DNA of 64,000 bases from an uncultured Gemmiger sp. (GCA_944386225.1 CALXAH010000018.1:1-64000), one strand, 5' to 3'; positions 16,630 to 26,086 are shown, counted from the stretch's first letter. Notes: a model not told the origin generated them from the sequence alone. Program-made: numbers and translations.

Positions 16630-19023
16630 TCACTTCAATTCTACTACTGTTACACCGGCTTCGCCCTCACCGTATCGGCCCAGGCGGAAGCTTTTCACGT
16701 TTTTGTGGCGGCGCAGATGCTCGTGAATTGCCGTGCGCAACGCACCGGTTCCCTTTCCGTGGATCAGGTAAACCATGGTTTGACCATTCATCACCGCATG
16801 ATCCAGGAACTGGTCGGTTTCCATCAAGGCCTCATCCACCGTCATACCAAGCAGGTTGATCTCCATGGAAGCGTTTCGCTGGCCGCGCTCCACCGTAACA
16901 CCGCCTTTGCGGGCGGGGGCGGGCCGGCCGGAGGCGGGTTTAGCCGGCGCTTTTTTGAACTTGTCCGGGGCTTTCAAACCGGACAGCGGAACCTTGGTTT
17001 TAAGGATACCGGCGCGTACCTCCACCATGCCGCTTTTGTCCGGCAGGCTCATGACGGTGGCGGTCTGATCCAGTTCGGCGATAACAACTTCGTCGCCGAT
17101 CTTTACGCTCTTGAGCGGCACAAACTCACGGACGACATTATGCACCACATCGGTCTTTCCAAACAGCTTTTCGGTATCACGGCGGGCAATTTCACGGGCG
17201 CGGGCGGCACGCTGCGCGGCGGAGGTTTTTTCGTCCTTTTGCAGCTTGCGCAGTTCGTCGGTAAGGGCATATGCCTCGCTTTGCACCTGCTGCGCCATCT
17301 GCCGGGCCTTCTCGCGGGCAGCTTCCAGCTCCTGTTCGCCTTGGCGGATCAAGGCTTCCTTCTTCTTCTGGGCGGATTCCAGCTGATGCTCCGCCTCGTA
17401 TTTCAAACGTTCAATTTCATCCTGCCCGGCTTTCAGCTGCAGCTTCAGGTCGTCCAGCTGAGCCAGTACGCTGTCCAGGCGGCGGTCATCGCTGGAAAGG
17501 TGTTTCTTTGCCGCTTCGATTACCTCGGCGGGAATCCCCAGCTTTTCGCTGATCAGGAACGCATTGGACTTGCCGGGAACGCCCACGCTCAGTTTGTAGG
17601 TGGGACGCAGACTGTCCACGTCAAATTCGCAGCTTGCGTTGACTACGCCCGGTGTTTCCAGGGCAAAGACCTTGATTTCCGCATAGTGGGTGGTGGCCAT
17701 AACCAGTGCCCCCAGCTTACGCAGCCGCTCGATGATGCTTACAGCCAGTGCCGCACCTTCGGCGGGGTCGGTACCGGCGCCCAGCTCGTCCAGCAGTACC
17801 AGAGTACCCGGGCCGGCCAGTTCCAGAATGTTGGTGATCTTCTTCATATGACCGGAGAAGGTGGACAGGCTCTGCTCGATGCTCTGTTCGTCACCGATAT
17901 CCACCAGGTACTCCTGGAACACACAAACGGTGCTGTTTTCGTGGGCCGGGATCAGATATCCGTGCTGTGCCATGGCACAGAGCAACCCCGCTGTTTTCAG
18001 GGTAACCGTTTTGCCGCCGGTGTTGGGGCCGGTAACCACCAGGGTATCGTACTCCTGCCCCAAAGACACATCAATGGGAACCACTTTGGCCGGATCAATC
18101 AGCGGATGCCGGGCCTTGAGCAGCGAAAAGCCCCGGCCCGAAGTCACATGTGGGCACCAGGCTTTCTGCTCCAGGGCCAAGCGGGCCTTGGCAAGCAATA
18201 CATCAATATCCAGCATGGCGCTGTAGCTGTAACTGAACAGCGGATCCAGAGCCGCTACCTGATCGGTAAAGGCTGCCAGGATGCGGTCGATTTCGGCCTG
18301 CTCCTGGCTGCGCAGCTGCAGGATCTTGGCGTTGGCCTCTACAACAGCGGTGGGCTCCACAAAAACGGTAGCGCCGGTGGAGGATACGTCGTGAATGACG
18401 CCCCCTACCTCGCTCCGGTGTTCGGCCTTGACCGGCACAACAAAGCGTCCGTTGCGCAGCGAAACCACGGCTTCCTGCAGATACTTGGAGGTGGCGGAGG
18501 ATTTAACCAGCGCATCCAGCTTGTCCCGGATGGAATTTTCGGTGGCACGGATCTTGCGCCGGATATCAAACAAGGTATGACTGGCGGTGTCCGCCATCTC
18601 TTCCGGCGACAAAATTGCGTCGGTAATCGCTTTTTCCAGGCCGGGCTGGGGGCTCAGGGCGTAGAAAAGATCATCCACCGAAAGCATGCCGTGCTCGGTC
18701 ATGGTATACCACTGGGACAGGTTCTGGAAATTGCGCAGGGCGCCTGCCACCAGCAGAAGTTCGCCCATAGAAAGCAGACCGCCCTTGACCGCGCGCTGCA
18801 CGGCCTTGTCGGCGCCCTCTACCCCGCCGAAACGGGGGCTGCCGTTCTTCAGCAGCAGGCTGTTGATTGCGTCCGTCTGGGACAGGGCAAACCGAACCTC
18901 GTCCGGGTCGGTCCAGGGCTGCTGCGCAAGCAGGCGGGCCGCCGCTTCCTTGCAGACGGTGAAACCCGCAGCGCGGCTGCGGATCTTGTCCAGTTCCAAC
19001 GTTTTATAATAGGCAGTATCCAT
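16630..19023 (-). CDS. mutS2: MutS2 ATPase with Smr domain
   Basis: 797 residues, full length. Domains in order: MutS core/clamp (1-300), ABC-type ATPase with Walker A TGPNTGGKTVTLKTAG (about residues 332-347), the ABC signature STFSGHMK and Walker B VLLDELGAGTDP. A long coiled coil follows (about 515-640), then the C-terminal Smr domain (VYLIHGKGTGALRTAI). MutS2 acts on recombination intermediates and, in Bacillus, rescues collided ribosomes. A poorly conserved basic Pro/Ala-rich linker precedes Smr. It starts 36 nt after recO and ends the yqfC-to-mutS2 block. Confidence 0.95.
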   Translation of the reverse strand: MDTAYYKTLELDKIRSRAAGFTVCKEAAARLLAQQPWTDPDEVRFALSQTDAINSLLLKNGSPRFGGVEGADKAVQRAVKGGLLSMGELLLVAGALRNFQNLSQWYTMTEHGMLSVDDLFYALSPQPGLEKAITDAILSPEEMADTASHTLFDIRRKIRATENSIRDKLDALVKSSATSKYLQEAVVSLRNGRFVVPVKAEHRSEVGGVIHDVSSTGATVFVEPTAVVEANAKILQLRSQEQAEIDRILAAFTDQVAALDPLFSYSYSAMLDIDVLLAKARLALEQKAWCPHVTSGRGFSLLKARHPLIDPAKVVPIDVSLGQEYDTLVVTGPNTGGKTVTLKTAGLLCAMAQHGYLIPAHENSTVCVFQEYLVDIGDEQSIEQSLSTFSGHMKKITNILELAGPGTLVLLDELGAGTDPAEGAALAVSIIERLRKLGALVMATTHYAEIKVFALETPGVVNASCEFDVDSLRPTYKLSVGVPGKSNAFLISEKLGIPAEVIEAAKKHLSSDDRRLDSVLAQLDDLKLQLKAGQDEIERLKYEAEHQLESAQKKKEALIRQGEQELEAAREKARQMAQQVQSEAYALTDELRKLQKDEKTSAAQRAARAREIARRDTEKLFGKTDVVHNVVREFVPLKSVKIGDEVVIAELDQTATVMSLPDKSGMVEVRAGILKTKVPLSGLKAPDKFKKAPAKPASGRPAPARKGGVTVERGQRNASMEINLLGMTVDEALMETDQFLDHAVMNGQTMVYLIHGKGTGALRTAIHEHLRRHKNVKSFRLGRYGEGEAGVTVVELK

Positions 19024-19059
19024 AGATTTTCCTCACTGAATGGGGCGAACCGAACTGGA

Positions 19060-19803
19060 TTATTCCAGCACGGTTTGTAGAAATTCCAATGTTTTGGGTG
19101 TTTTGTCCAGCTGACGGCAGGCGTATTGCTCCGCCACGGCGTTCAGCAGACGCTGGCTGTCCGGTGGGATGGTATAACCAAAGACCCGCCGGTCTTCCAC
19201 CAGAATAATATGCCGCAAAGCGGTCAGCGCGGCTTCATCCAGGTTCGGGACAAGCCCCTGTTTGGCGGCACAGTCCTCACAGAGAAGGTCGCTGGCACTT
19301 AAATCAAAGCAGAAAAGGCCGCCCTGGTATTTGCCGCATTCCCGGCAGCACAGCAGGTTCGGCATAAAGCCGGCTTCGCTTACGGCGCGCAGTTCATAGA
19401 TTGCCTTGATTTTGCGGGGGGAGGCCTTTTTCTCGCTGAGCAGATACAGGCTGTTGAGCATCAGCCGCAGCAAGGTCTCCCCTTCCTTGCCGGAGGGAGA
19501 CAGCATCAAGGTGACCTCCGCCATATACATGGCCAGCGCCATGGCATCCAGCCGGTTGGCCAGGCCATGGAAAACGTTTTTGATCTGAGCATCGTCGACT
19601 GTATAGAGGGTGCGCCCGGCAAACAGGGTGAATTCGGAATAACAAAACAGCCCGCAGGCGCTGAAAAGTTTGCTTTTCAGCCGCAGGCTGCCTTTGGCCG
19701 TACAGGAAAGAACCCCGTGCTCCGGGGTCAGGACGGTGAGGATGCGATCCGCCTCCCCTACCTTGACCTCGCGAAGAACAAGGCCCGGTGTGACCAGCTG
19801 CAT
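19060..19803 (-). CDS. recO: DNA repair protein RecO
   Basis: 247 residues from the ATG at 19803, preceded by GGGGGAGG. RecO loads RecA onto SSB-coated single-stranded DNA together with RecR. The N-terminal OB fold begins MQLVTPGLVLREVKVGEADR. A zinc-binding cluster CCRECGKY ... CEDC lies near residues 150-180, as in Firmicutes RecO. Placed between era and mutS2 on the same strand, consistent with the conserved order era-recO. Confidence 0.93.
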   Translation of the reverse strand: MQLVTPGLVLREVKVGEADRILTVLTPEHGVLSCTAKGSLRLKSKLFSACGLFCYSEFTLFAGRTLYTVDDAQIKNVFHGLANRLDAMALAMYMAEVTLMLSPSGKEGETLLRLMLNSLYLLSEKKASPRKIKAIYELRAVSEAGFMPNLLCCRECGKYQGGLFCFDLSASDLLCEDCAAKQGLVPNLDEAALTALRHIILVEDRRVFGYTIPPDSQRLLNAVAEQYACRQLDKTPKTLEFLQTVLE

Positions 19804-19837
19804 AGCATCCTCCCCCTTCCTGGCGTGCGTGGATTTA

Positions 19838-20740
19838 TCAGGGCTGGCGGAATCCGAAATCATTGAGCAGAAAATCGCTGTCCCGCCAGTCATCCTTGAC
19901 CTTGACCCAGCACTGCAGATTGACCTTGGCGCCCAAAAACTCTTCGCAGTCTGCCCGGGCCTGGCTGGCGATCTTTTTCAGCATCTGCCCGCCTTTGCCG
20001 ATAACCATCCCCTTGTGGCTTTTGCGCTCACAGTAGATGTTTACGTCGATGTCGATGATGTTTTTGTCGGTGCGCTCTTTGAACCGCTCCACCGTGACCG
20101 CGATGCCGTGGGGAATTTCATCCCGCAGGTTCAGCAGCATCTTCTCCCGGATTACTTCGCTCACCAGCGCCTTTTCCGGCATATCGGTATAGGCATCATC
20201 CGGGAAATAGTGGGGGCCGGGTACCGCGTAGGCACACAGTTCCTCCAGCAGTGCGTCGCAGCCCTCGTCAGCCAGCACCGAAACGGTCAGCACCTTATCA
20301 AAGATGCCAAGCTGCTCCAGCTGGCGGGCGCGGATTTCTGCGTCCTGCGGGGCTTTCAGGGTGTCAGTTTTATTGATGACCGCCAGCGCAGGCCCGTGAG
20401 AAGCCCGGATCCCCTCCACCAGCGCCAGTTCCGACTCGGTGAACTCCCCGTAAGGCTCAAAAAGCATCAGGGTCACATCCACATCGGCAATGGAGTCGGT
20501 AGCCGTTTTGCTCATCCGTTCCCCCAGCTTGGTGCGGGGCTTGTGGATACCGGGGGTATCCAGCAGAACGTACTGAACCGGGCCTTTGGTCACGATGCCG
20601 GTGATACGGGTACGGGTGGTCTGGGGCTTGGAGGTTACGATCGCCACCTTTTCCCCTACCAGGCGATTGGTCAGGCTGGATTTACCCACGTTGGGGCGGC
20701 CCACCAGGGCCACAAATACCGAAGAAGTCTGTTCCTGCAA
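19838..20740 (-). CDS. era: GTPase Era
   Basis: 300 residues, usual length. Era binds 16S rRNA and assists small-subunit assembly. G1 is GRPNVGKSSLTN, G3 is DTPGIHKP, G4 is NKTD. The C-terminal KH domain has VIGKGGQMLKKIASQAR. The start MQEQTSSVFVALVG is clear. Upstream on the same strand is dgkA, downstream recO. Confidence 0.97.
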   Translation of the reverse strand: MQEQTSSVFVALVGRPNVGKSSLTNRLVGEKVAIVTSKPQTTRTRITGIVTKGPVQYVLLDTPGIHKPRTKLGERMSKTATDSIADVDVTLMLFEPYGEFTESELALVEGIRASHGPALAVINKTDTLKAPQDAEIRARQLEQLGIFDKVLTVSVLADEGCDALLEELCAYAVPGPHYFPDDAYTDMPEKALVSEVIREKMLLNLRDEIPHGIAVTVERFKERTDKNIIDIDVNIYCERKSHKGMVIGKGGQMLKKIASQARADCEEFLGAKVNLQCWVKVKDDWRDSDFLLNDFGFRQP

Positions 20741-20788
20741 ACTGTTTCCTCCCGGCGCGCCGGTAAAGCGCGCGTGTTTTATTCTCTC

Positions 20789-21247
20789 TTAAATATCCTT
20801 GGGCTTCCGGCCGCGGATAAACAAAACCGCCAGCACAGCCGAAAGCAGCAGACCCGCCGCTGCGGGCGGATTGCCTGCGTACAGCCTGGCGATCCGGCAA
20901 ATTACATTCCAGTCTCCAAACAGGCACAAGCCTACAACAGCCGCCGCCATGCTGAATACCAGCACTGCCCCGGCCGCCATGTCTTTGGCTGAACCCGCCG
21001 CCCGCCAGTGGGCAACATCCGGTTTGTCTACCGCCCGTTCCACCGCGGAATTAACCAGTTCCAGCGCCATGACGCCGCCGATACAAAGTGCCAGCAGAGC
21101 GTACTCCACCCTTGTAAAGGAGTAGTATCGGCTGAACCAGAGCACGTAGACAGCAGCACAAAGATGGAACCGGAAATTACGCTCGGTGCGCACGGCGGCA
21201 GTGATACCTGCCCAGGCATAACGAAACCCGCGAAGAAAGCGGCGCAT
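20789..21247 (-). CDS. dgkA: Diacylglycerol kinase/undecaprenol kinase family membrane protein
   Basis: 152 residues with three to four membrane helices. The signature GGVMALELVNSAVERAVDK and the following AKDMAAGAVLV block are the ATP-binding and catalytic residues of the DgkA/UdpK family. In Firmicutes this gene phosphorylates undecaprenol, a lipid carrier for wall synthesis. Its N-terminal ATG overlaps the stop codon of ybeY by one base, which implies coupling. Its C-terminus is slightly longer than usual, with an extra hydrophobic stretch. Confidence 0.9.
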   Translation of the reverse strand: MRRFLRGFRYAWAGITAAVRTERNFRFHLCAAVYVLWFSRYYSFTRVEYALLALCIGGVMALELVNSAVERAVDKPDVAHWRAAGSAKDMAAGAVLVFSMAAAVVGLCLFGDWNVICRIARLYAGNPPAAAGLLLSAVLAVLFIRGRKPKDI

Positions 21248-21747
21248 CAGACCTCGTCCGCCGTATAGGATACGGTGCGGGGCAGACCCAGCTGGATCAG
21301 CACGGCCTCTTCCTTTTCCCGCATGCGAACCGCTTCCAGGCCGCCCTGCTCATGGTCGTACCCCAGCAGGTGCAGCATGGAGTGCACCACAAGGAATGCG
21401 ACCTCCCGCTGCAGAGGATGACCATACAACTGGGCCTGTTCCATGGCTTTTTCCATCGAGATCACGATGTCGCCCAGCATGGCGGCACCGGTGTCCTGAT
21501 TATGATCATACACGCCGTTCTCGCCCAGAGGGAAACTGAGCACGTCCGTGGGCATGGGCTTGTTGCGATACTGGCTGTTCAGTTCCGCGATGCGGGCGTT
21601 ATCTACAAAGGTAACACTGATTTCAGCGGGTTCAGCGAAATGCTCGAACTCCAGCACAGCGTTGCAGCTGCGCCGGATCAGGATACGCAGCCCGGACGGG
21701 ACCTTAACTGCGTGCTGGTCATTGGTAATATACACCTTGTTGGACAT
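21247..21747 (-). CDS. ybeY: Endoribonuclease YbeY
   Basis: 166 residues. YbeY is a metal-dependent endoribonuclease in 16S rRNA 3' maturation and quality control. The three metal-binding histidines lie in HSMLHLLGYDH (about residues 117-127). DVLSFPLGE earlier in the protein is also characteristic. It lies between phoH and dgkA, as in most Firmicutes. Its last base overlaps the dgkA start codon. Confidence 0.95.
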   Translation of the reverse strand: MSNKVYITNDQHAVKVPSGLRILIRRSCNAVLEFEHFAEPAEISVTFVDNARIAELNSQYRNKPMPTDVLSFPLGENGVYDHNQDTGAAMLGDIVISMEKAMEQAQLYGHPLQREVAFLVVHSMLHLLGYDHEQGGLEAVRMREKEEAVLIQLGLPRTVSYTADEV

Positions 21748-21765
21748 CCTAGTTGCCTCCTTTTA

Positions 21766-22731
21766 TTATTTGCGGCCGCGTGCGGCCGCCGCCTTGTCAT
21801 AAGCGCGGACGATCTGCTGCACCAGCCGGTGCCGCACAACGTCCTTTTCACTGAATCGGATCTGGGCAATCCCCTCGATCCCACGCAGTACCTGCAGCGC
21901 GTCCACCAGACCACTGCGGCTTTTGTCCGGCAGGTCGATCTGGGTTACATCACCGGTAACCACTACTTTGCTGCCGGCGCCCATACGGGTAAGGAACATC
22001 TTCATCTGTTCCGGGCTGGTATTCTGGGCCTCGTCCAGAATAATAAACGCATCATCCAGCGTGCGGCCCCGCATATAGGCCAGCGGCGCCACCTCAATGG
22101 TCTGCTTTTCCAGCAGCTTCTGGAAGGTATCCGGTCCCAGCATATCGTATAATCCGTCGTACAGCGGGCGCAGGTAAGGATCCACCTTGGTCTGCAGATC
22201 GCCGGGCAGAAATCCCAGCTTCTCCCCTGCTTCCACCGCCGGGCGGGTCAGGATAATGCGTTCTACCTCTTTGGCCTTGAAGGCTTTGACGGCCATCGCC
22301 ACTGCCAGGTAGGTCTTGCCGGTGCCGGCAGGCCCGATTCCGAAGGTGATCGAGTTTTCCGCAATGGCTTTCAGATATTCTTTCTGGCCCAGGGTTTTCG
22401 GGCGTACCGGGCGGCCCTTGGCTGTAATGGCCACAAACCCGTCGGTCAGCTCCTGTACACGGGCGGCTTCCCCCGACCGGGCCAGACTGATGCAGTAGCG
22501 TACAGTCTGTTCTTCCAGCGGTGTATGATTCTCCAGCAGGGTCAGCATCCCGTCGATAGCGCGGCCCGCCGCGGTAACCGCGTCGCTCTCGCCGGTCAGC
22601 TTGAGCTGCGCGCCGCGGCACACCGCCGTCACGCCCAGTTCACTTTCCAGCAGACGGATGTTCTGATCACAATTACCGAACACCGCCACCGCCAATTCAA
22701 TGCTATCCAGATCAATCAGCTTTTCTGCCAT
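21766..22731 (-). CDS. phoH: PhoH-family ATPase
   Basis: 321 residues from the ATG at 22731. The P-loop GIGPAGTGKTYLAVA (around residue 124) and a Walker B (IILDEAQNTSPEQMK) identify the PhoH superfamily, thought to be an RNA helicase or ATPase. The N-terminal 100 residues form the expected KH-like region. An in-frame ATG at 22749 exists; the start at 22731 has the AAAGGGAAACT spacing. It is followed directly by ybeY. Confidence 0.94.
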   Translation of the reverse strand: MAEKLIDLDSIELAVAVFGNCDQNIRLLESELGVTAVCRGAQLKLTGESDAVTAAGRAIDGMLTLLENHTPLEEQTVRYCISLARSGEAARVQELTDGFVAITAKGRPVRPKTLGQKEYLKAIAENSITFGIGPAGTGKTYLAVAMAVKAFKAKEVERIILTRPAVEAGEKLGFLPGDLQTKVDPYLRPLYDGLYDMLGPDTFQKLLEKQTIEVAPLAYMRGRTLDDAFIILDEAQNTSPEQMKMFLTRMGAGSKVVVTGDVTQIDLPDKSRSGLVDALQVLRGIEGIAQIRFSEKDVVRHRLVQQIVRAYDKAAAARGRK

Positions 22732-22815
22732 AGTTTCCCTTTCCATCACTTAATTTTCCACTATATTATAGCACAAAATTGTTGATATGGAATTGTAAAT
22801 CTTACACAAAATTTT

Positions 22816-23985
22816 TTATGGTTCTTCCACGTCTGCAGCACGGGCTATATTTGCGTCAAAACATACCGTGACCGAATAGGACAACAGTTGGTCACTCCAG
22901 GTCTCTTTTTCTGTGCTGGTGCGGATCTGCGCACCGGGATATTGCGTATACAGTGCGCTCATACAGGCGTAACGGGCAAACTCCCGGGCACTGTCGGCAT
23001 CCAGTTCCATCCATTGTGCGCTGTGATCTATCCACAGTGTTTCCGTAAGGGTGGCGGGCAGGGCAAATCCCGCCACCGAAACCGGCCGATGATAGACTTT
23101 TTGCTCTCCGGTTTCCGGAAAATCCTTCTCAAACGGTGTCCAGGCACCCCAAAAGGACTGTAAAGTATATTGGCTTTTCAGGTCGCCGGAAGGGGCATCC
23201 ACCTGATACCGGAGTGGTTGTTCACAGGTAAAAGTTTGCTCGACCCGTGCAATTACCTCTCCTTTCGGGTGGGCTGTGCGCACGGTCTGATTCCGGTCGG
23301 GCTGATGTGCGGTAATAAGCACGTCCCCTTTGGCGACCGTCTGCCCCTCTGTTTTGCATACGAATCCTTCCTGGGCGTTTACCGACAGAATTACCCCATC
23401 CGCCGCGGCGATAAGATCCACCGGATCGTTGGACTCGACAGACAGTGTGTCCAGCGCGGGTGCGGCCTCCACCATAAGGCGGCCTTGATGGAAATTCAGG
23501 GCTGCCCAGCTTACCTCTTTCCACTGCAGCAGGGCTTGTTCGCCTTTTTCGAGCAATTCCGGCGTGACCCATACGCCGGAACAGAGCCCCGCGTCATAGA
23601 GGATTTCCGCCGCGGTTTGCTGCGCCGCCAGGCTTATGCCGGAATATTCCACCGTCCAGATGAGATTCTGCAAAGCCCAAAGCAGGGCGGCGAAGGCTGC
23701 CGCCCCTACAGCCAGACCCCATCGCCCCCACAGCAACCGGAGCCGGAACCATACGCCGCTGCGCTGCTCTATACGCAGCCGGGTACGATTGCGGCGGGCT
23801 AAACGATGGAGGTGCCGATAGGAGCGGGCCGGAACGGTCAGTTGCACACCTTCCTCTATCGGTTCTATCTGAGAAAGCGGAATCCCGCGATCCAGGCAAT
23901 CACTCAAGAACTTTTCATAGCGTCCGCCCACAGCACGGATGCGTACCACGGAACGGAGCGGCAAACGACGTGTCCCGGCTTTCAT
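22816..23985 (-). CDS. yqfD: Sporulation protein YqfD
   Basis: 389 residues. The N-terminal half is basic, with motifs such as RIRAVGGRYEKFLSDCLDRG and a typical IEEGVQLTVPARSYRHL. One membrane helix (about 95-115) is followed by an external domain. YqfD is required for spore formation and is broadly conserved in endospore-formers. The ATG at 23985 sits 10 nt past GGGGAGGAGG; it overlaps the yqfC stop codon (ATGA), so the two are translationally coupled. Its gene is separated from phoH by 84 bp. Confidence 0.9.
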   Translation of the reverse strand: MKAGTRRLPLRSVVRIRAVGGRYEKFLSDCLDRGIPLSQIEPIEEGVQLTVPARSYRHLHRLARRNRTRLRIEQRSGVWFRLRLLWGRWGLAVGAAAFAALLWALQNLIWTVEYSGISLAAQQTAAEILYDAGLCSGVWVTPELLEKGEQALLQWKEVSWAALNFHQGRLMVEAAPALDTLSVESNDPVDLIAAADGVILSVNAQEGFVCKTEGQTVAKGDVLITAHQPDRNQTVRTAHPKGEVIARVEQTFTCEQPLRYQVDAPSGDLKSQYTLQSFWGAWTPFEKDFPETGEQKVYHRPVSVAGFALPATLTETLWIDHSAQWMELDADSAREFARYACMSALYTQYPGAQIRTSTEKETWSDQLLSYSVTVCFDANIARAADVEEP

Positions 23986-24266
23986 GGTACGGAAACCTCC
24001 TCCCCGGATGAGAATTCGATGGAAAAGATCTGGCCGCAGATACGCAGTAAACGCTTTTGCGCCGAGAGCAGGCGCAGCTCGTCGCCGCGAACGAGTACGG
24101 CCCGTCTGCCCAGGTCCAGACGAATCATTTGACTGGTGCAAAGCAGTATGCCTTTACAGTTTTCGACCTCCAGTTCGCCGGGAAATGTGAAGTGAAGGCG
24201 AGGCCGGAGGTAAAATCCGGTCGGCACATGGTTGGAAATCTGTCGGCTGCGGTCTTTTTTGCTCAT
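23982..24266 (-). CDS. yqfC: Sporulation protein YqfC
   Basis: 94 residues. The conserved core reads LRPRLHFTFPGELEVENCKGI then LLCTSQMIRLDLGRRAVLVRG. YqfC is a small sporulation protein of unknown biochemical role and is usually the gene before yqfD, as here (4-nt overlap). It is divergent from the ylbJ-like gene; the two start codons lie 90 bp apart. Confidence 0.9.
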   Translation of the reverse strand: MSKKDRSRQISNHVPTGFYLRPRLHFTFPGELEVENCKGILLCTSQMIRLDLGRRAVLVRGDELRLLSAQKRLLRICGQIFSIEFSSGEEVSVP

Positions 24267-24356
24267 TCAGCCGCCCCCTTACGAAAGAATCGCACGCGCA
24301 GGTTCTATCCCATCGGGCGCGCCGCTACTATATATATGGAGGGAGGCGATCGGATT

Positions 24357-25448
24357 ATGAACCGCTGTCGTTTGGGCCATGCGCTGGAGAGTGCGGCCGC
24401 TGTTATGCTGCTGGGGCTGATGCTGCTGTTTCCCCAGCAGGTGGTTCAGGGCGCACAGGAAGGGCTGCGCTGCTGTGCGGAACAGCTGATTCCTGCGTTG
24501 TTCCCTTTCCTGATTGTCTGCCAGATGGTGGTGGACTGCCCGGCAGCGGGGGTTCTGGGGCAGGGTTTTCTTCCTTATCTGCGGCTGCTGGGGATTTCCT
24601 CGCCCTCTGCCGGTACGGCGCTCTTAATGGGGCTGCTGGGCGGTTTTGCTCCGGCGGGCAGATGCGTGGCCCGCCTGCGGCAGCAAAATCTGATCCAGGA
24701 CGAGCAGGCGCAGGCACTGCTGGTAGCTTGTGCCGGTTCTGGCCCGGGTTTTGTAGTGAACAGCGTAGGCATGCTTATGCTGGGCTCGCCGGTTATCGGG
24801 TGGGTGCTGGTAGCCTGCCAGACGGCGGCCAGTCTTATCTGCGGATTTGCGGCGGCACGCTTTTTACGGCTGCCAATCTCCCGCCGCGCCTCTTGTCCGC
24901 CTGCGGCACCGGACGGCAAAGAGAAAAGCGGGCTTGCCGGAACAATTCTGCAATCCGCGCAGGCGATGCTGGCGATTTGCGGTACGGTCGTGCTGTTCCG
25001 CTGCCTGTATCAGACGGCTGCACCCGTTTTCCGCCTGGATGAACGTATTTCCGTCCTGGGTGCAATGCTGCTGGAGGTGACCAGCGGCTGTCTGGAAGCG
25101 TCCCGCCTGCCCGGAAACACAGCGATTTATGGCTGCTGTGCAGCCCTGAGCTTGCTGAGTGGTTCTGTTTTTCTGCAGCTTCGCACCCTTTTGCCGGAAA
25201 GCGTGTCTCTGAACCCCCTGTTTGTCACGAGGTTGCTTCATCTGCCGGTAAGCCTTGGAATGCTGCATCTGGCACTTCGCCTGATGCCGGATCTGGCGGC
25301 GCAGGCGGTTCTGCCGGTAGGGCCTGTGCTGCTGCTTTCTACTCGCGCGCGGCCGGATGCGGCGCTGGCACTGTTCGCTTTGTGCTGCCTTGTGGCATAC
25401 CGCCTGCAGAAAGCAGGCGCCGGGCGGTGCCAGAGAGGGACGGTATAG
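24357..25448 (+). CDS. ylbJ: Sporulation membrane protein YlbJ/SpoVV-like
   Basis: 363 residues with eight to ten hydrophobic segments. It carries the nucleoside-recognition-type Gly/Pro-rich turns of YlbJ (LVACAGSGPGFVVNSVG and LLGGFAPAGRC). SpoVV/YlbJ proteins help carry dipicolinic acid across the outer forespore membrane. The ATG at 24357 is preceded by GGAGGGAGG. It is divergent from yqfC, so the 90-bp spacer may hold sporulation promoters for both, though I cannot name a sigma factor from the sequence. The family name is by similarity of layout and motif. Confidence 0.75.
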   Translation: MNRCRLGHALESAAAVMLLGLMLLFPQQVVQGAQEGLRCCAEQLIPALFPFLIVCQMVVDCPAAGVLGQGFLPYLRLLGISSPSAGTALLMGLLGGFAPAGRCVARLRQQNLIQDEQAQALLVACAGSGPGFVVNSVGMLMLGSPVIGWVLVACQTAASLICGFAAARFLRLPISRRASCPPAAPDGKEKSGLAGTILQSAQAMLAICGTVVLFRCLYQTAAPVFRLDERISVLGAMLLEVTSGCLEASRLPGNTAIYGCCAALSLLSGSVFLQLRTLLPESVSLNPLFVTRLLHLPVSLGMLHLALRLMPDLAAQAVLPVGPVLLLSTRARPDAALALFALCCLVAYRLQKAGAGRCQRGTV

Positions 25449-25519
25449 TACCGGAACTGTCTTTACAATGCCGGCGGTGATGGGTATAATAGAAACGCAA
25501 ATTGAAAGGAGAACTGCCC

Positions 25520-25744
25520 ATGTTCCGCAGAAATTCGCTGTACGGCGCTACCATTTCCCCCGCCTGTGAGTATTGCCAGCATGGCCGCCGGACTGCTGAC
25601 GAAAAGATGATCCTGTGCAATTTCCGCGGAGCGGTTTCCCCTTACTATCAGTGCCGCAAATATGTATATGATCCGCTGCGGCGGATTCCCCGCCGCCAGC
25701 CGAAACTGCCGGAGTTTTCGCCGGAGGATTTCAGCCTGGACTGA
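25520..25744 (+). CDS. Small conserved cysteine protein, function unknown
   Basis: 74 residues. Four cysteines, CEYC, LCNFRG and YYQC, could bind zinc; they are followed by a basic, proline-rich part and the ending PEFSPEDFSLD. This pattern recurs in Clostridia small proteins of unknown role. AAAGGAG precedes the ATG at 25520. It is followed by a terminator, so it stands alone after the ylbJ-like gene. Confidence 0.7.
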   Translation: MFRRNSLYGATISPACEYCQHGRRTADEKMILCNFRGAVSPYYQCRKYVYDPLRRIPRRQPKLPEFSPEDFSLD

Positions 25745-25764
25745 CGGACATTCTCCGTTTTTTT
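25744..25764 (+). terminator. Terminator of the small cysteine protein gene
   Basis: ACGGA (25744-25748) pairs with TCCGT (25754-25758), then seven T. Confidence 0.7.
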
Positions 25765-25774
25765 GCTCTGGTAC

Positions 25775-25803
25775 TTGACGCGGGCTGTTTTTTTCGTTAA
25801 AAT
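25775..25803 (+). promoter_or_regulatory. Promoter of tRNA-Thr
   Basis: TTGACG (25775-25780), a 17-nt spacer and TAAAAT (25798-25803), 30 nt before the tRNA. Confidence 0.75.
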
Positions 25804-25832
25804 AGATGTGCTGTCCTGATGGACTTGCCTTT

Positions 25833-25908
25833 GCTGGAATAGCTCAGCCGGTAGAGCAGCTGATTCGTAATCAGCAGGTCGCGTGTTCAAGTCACGTTTC
25901 CAGCTCCA
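25833..25908 (+). tRNA. tRNA-Thr (anticodon CGU)
   Basis: Acceptor GCTGGAA/TTCCAGC, D arm GCTC ... GAGC, anticodon stem GCTGA/TCAGC with loop TTCGTAA (anticodon CGT in DNA), T arm CGTGT/TCACG, discriminator T and encoded CCA. All arms fold. Confidence 0.95.
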
Positions 25909-25914
25909 TGATGA

Positions 25915-25957
25915 CCCCTGAAAATGGCTCAATCAAGCTGTTTTCGGGGGTTTGCTT
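25915..25957 (+). terminator. Terminator of tRNA-Thr
   Basis: CCCCTGAAAA (25915-25924) pairs with TTTTCGGGGG (25941-25950), including one T-G wobble, followed by a T-rich tail. Between here and 26087 there is no gene. Confidence 0.75.
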
Positions 25958-26086
25958 TATTCTCAGCGGTTTGCGGATAACCGGAACAGCCGCAAATCCC
26001 CTGTACAAAATACCGATCCATCCCCGGGAACAGGCATATCCAGCCGTTTACCGGGGATTTTGCGCAGAAAGTGAGGGATCTCTCCC

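Noticed and set aside
16705-19080. Plus-strand open frame opposite mutS2
   Set aside because: It is a shadow of mutS2; no ribosome binding site and low-complexity composition.
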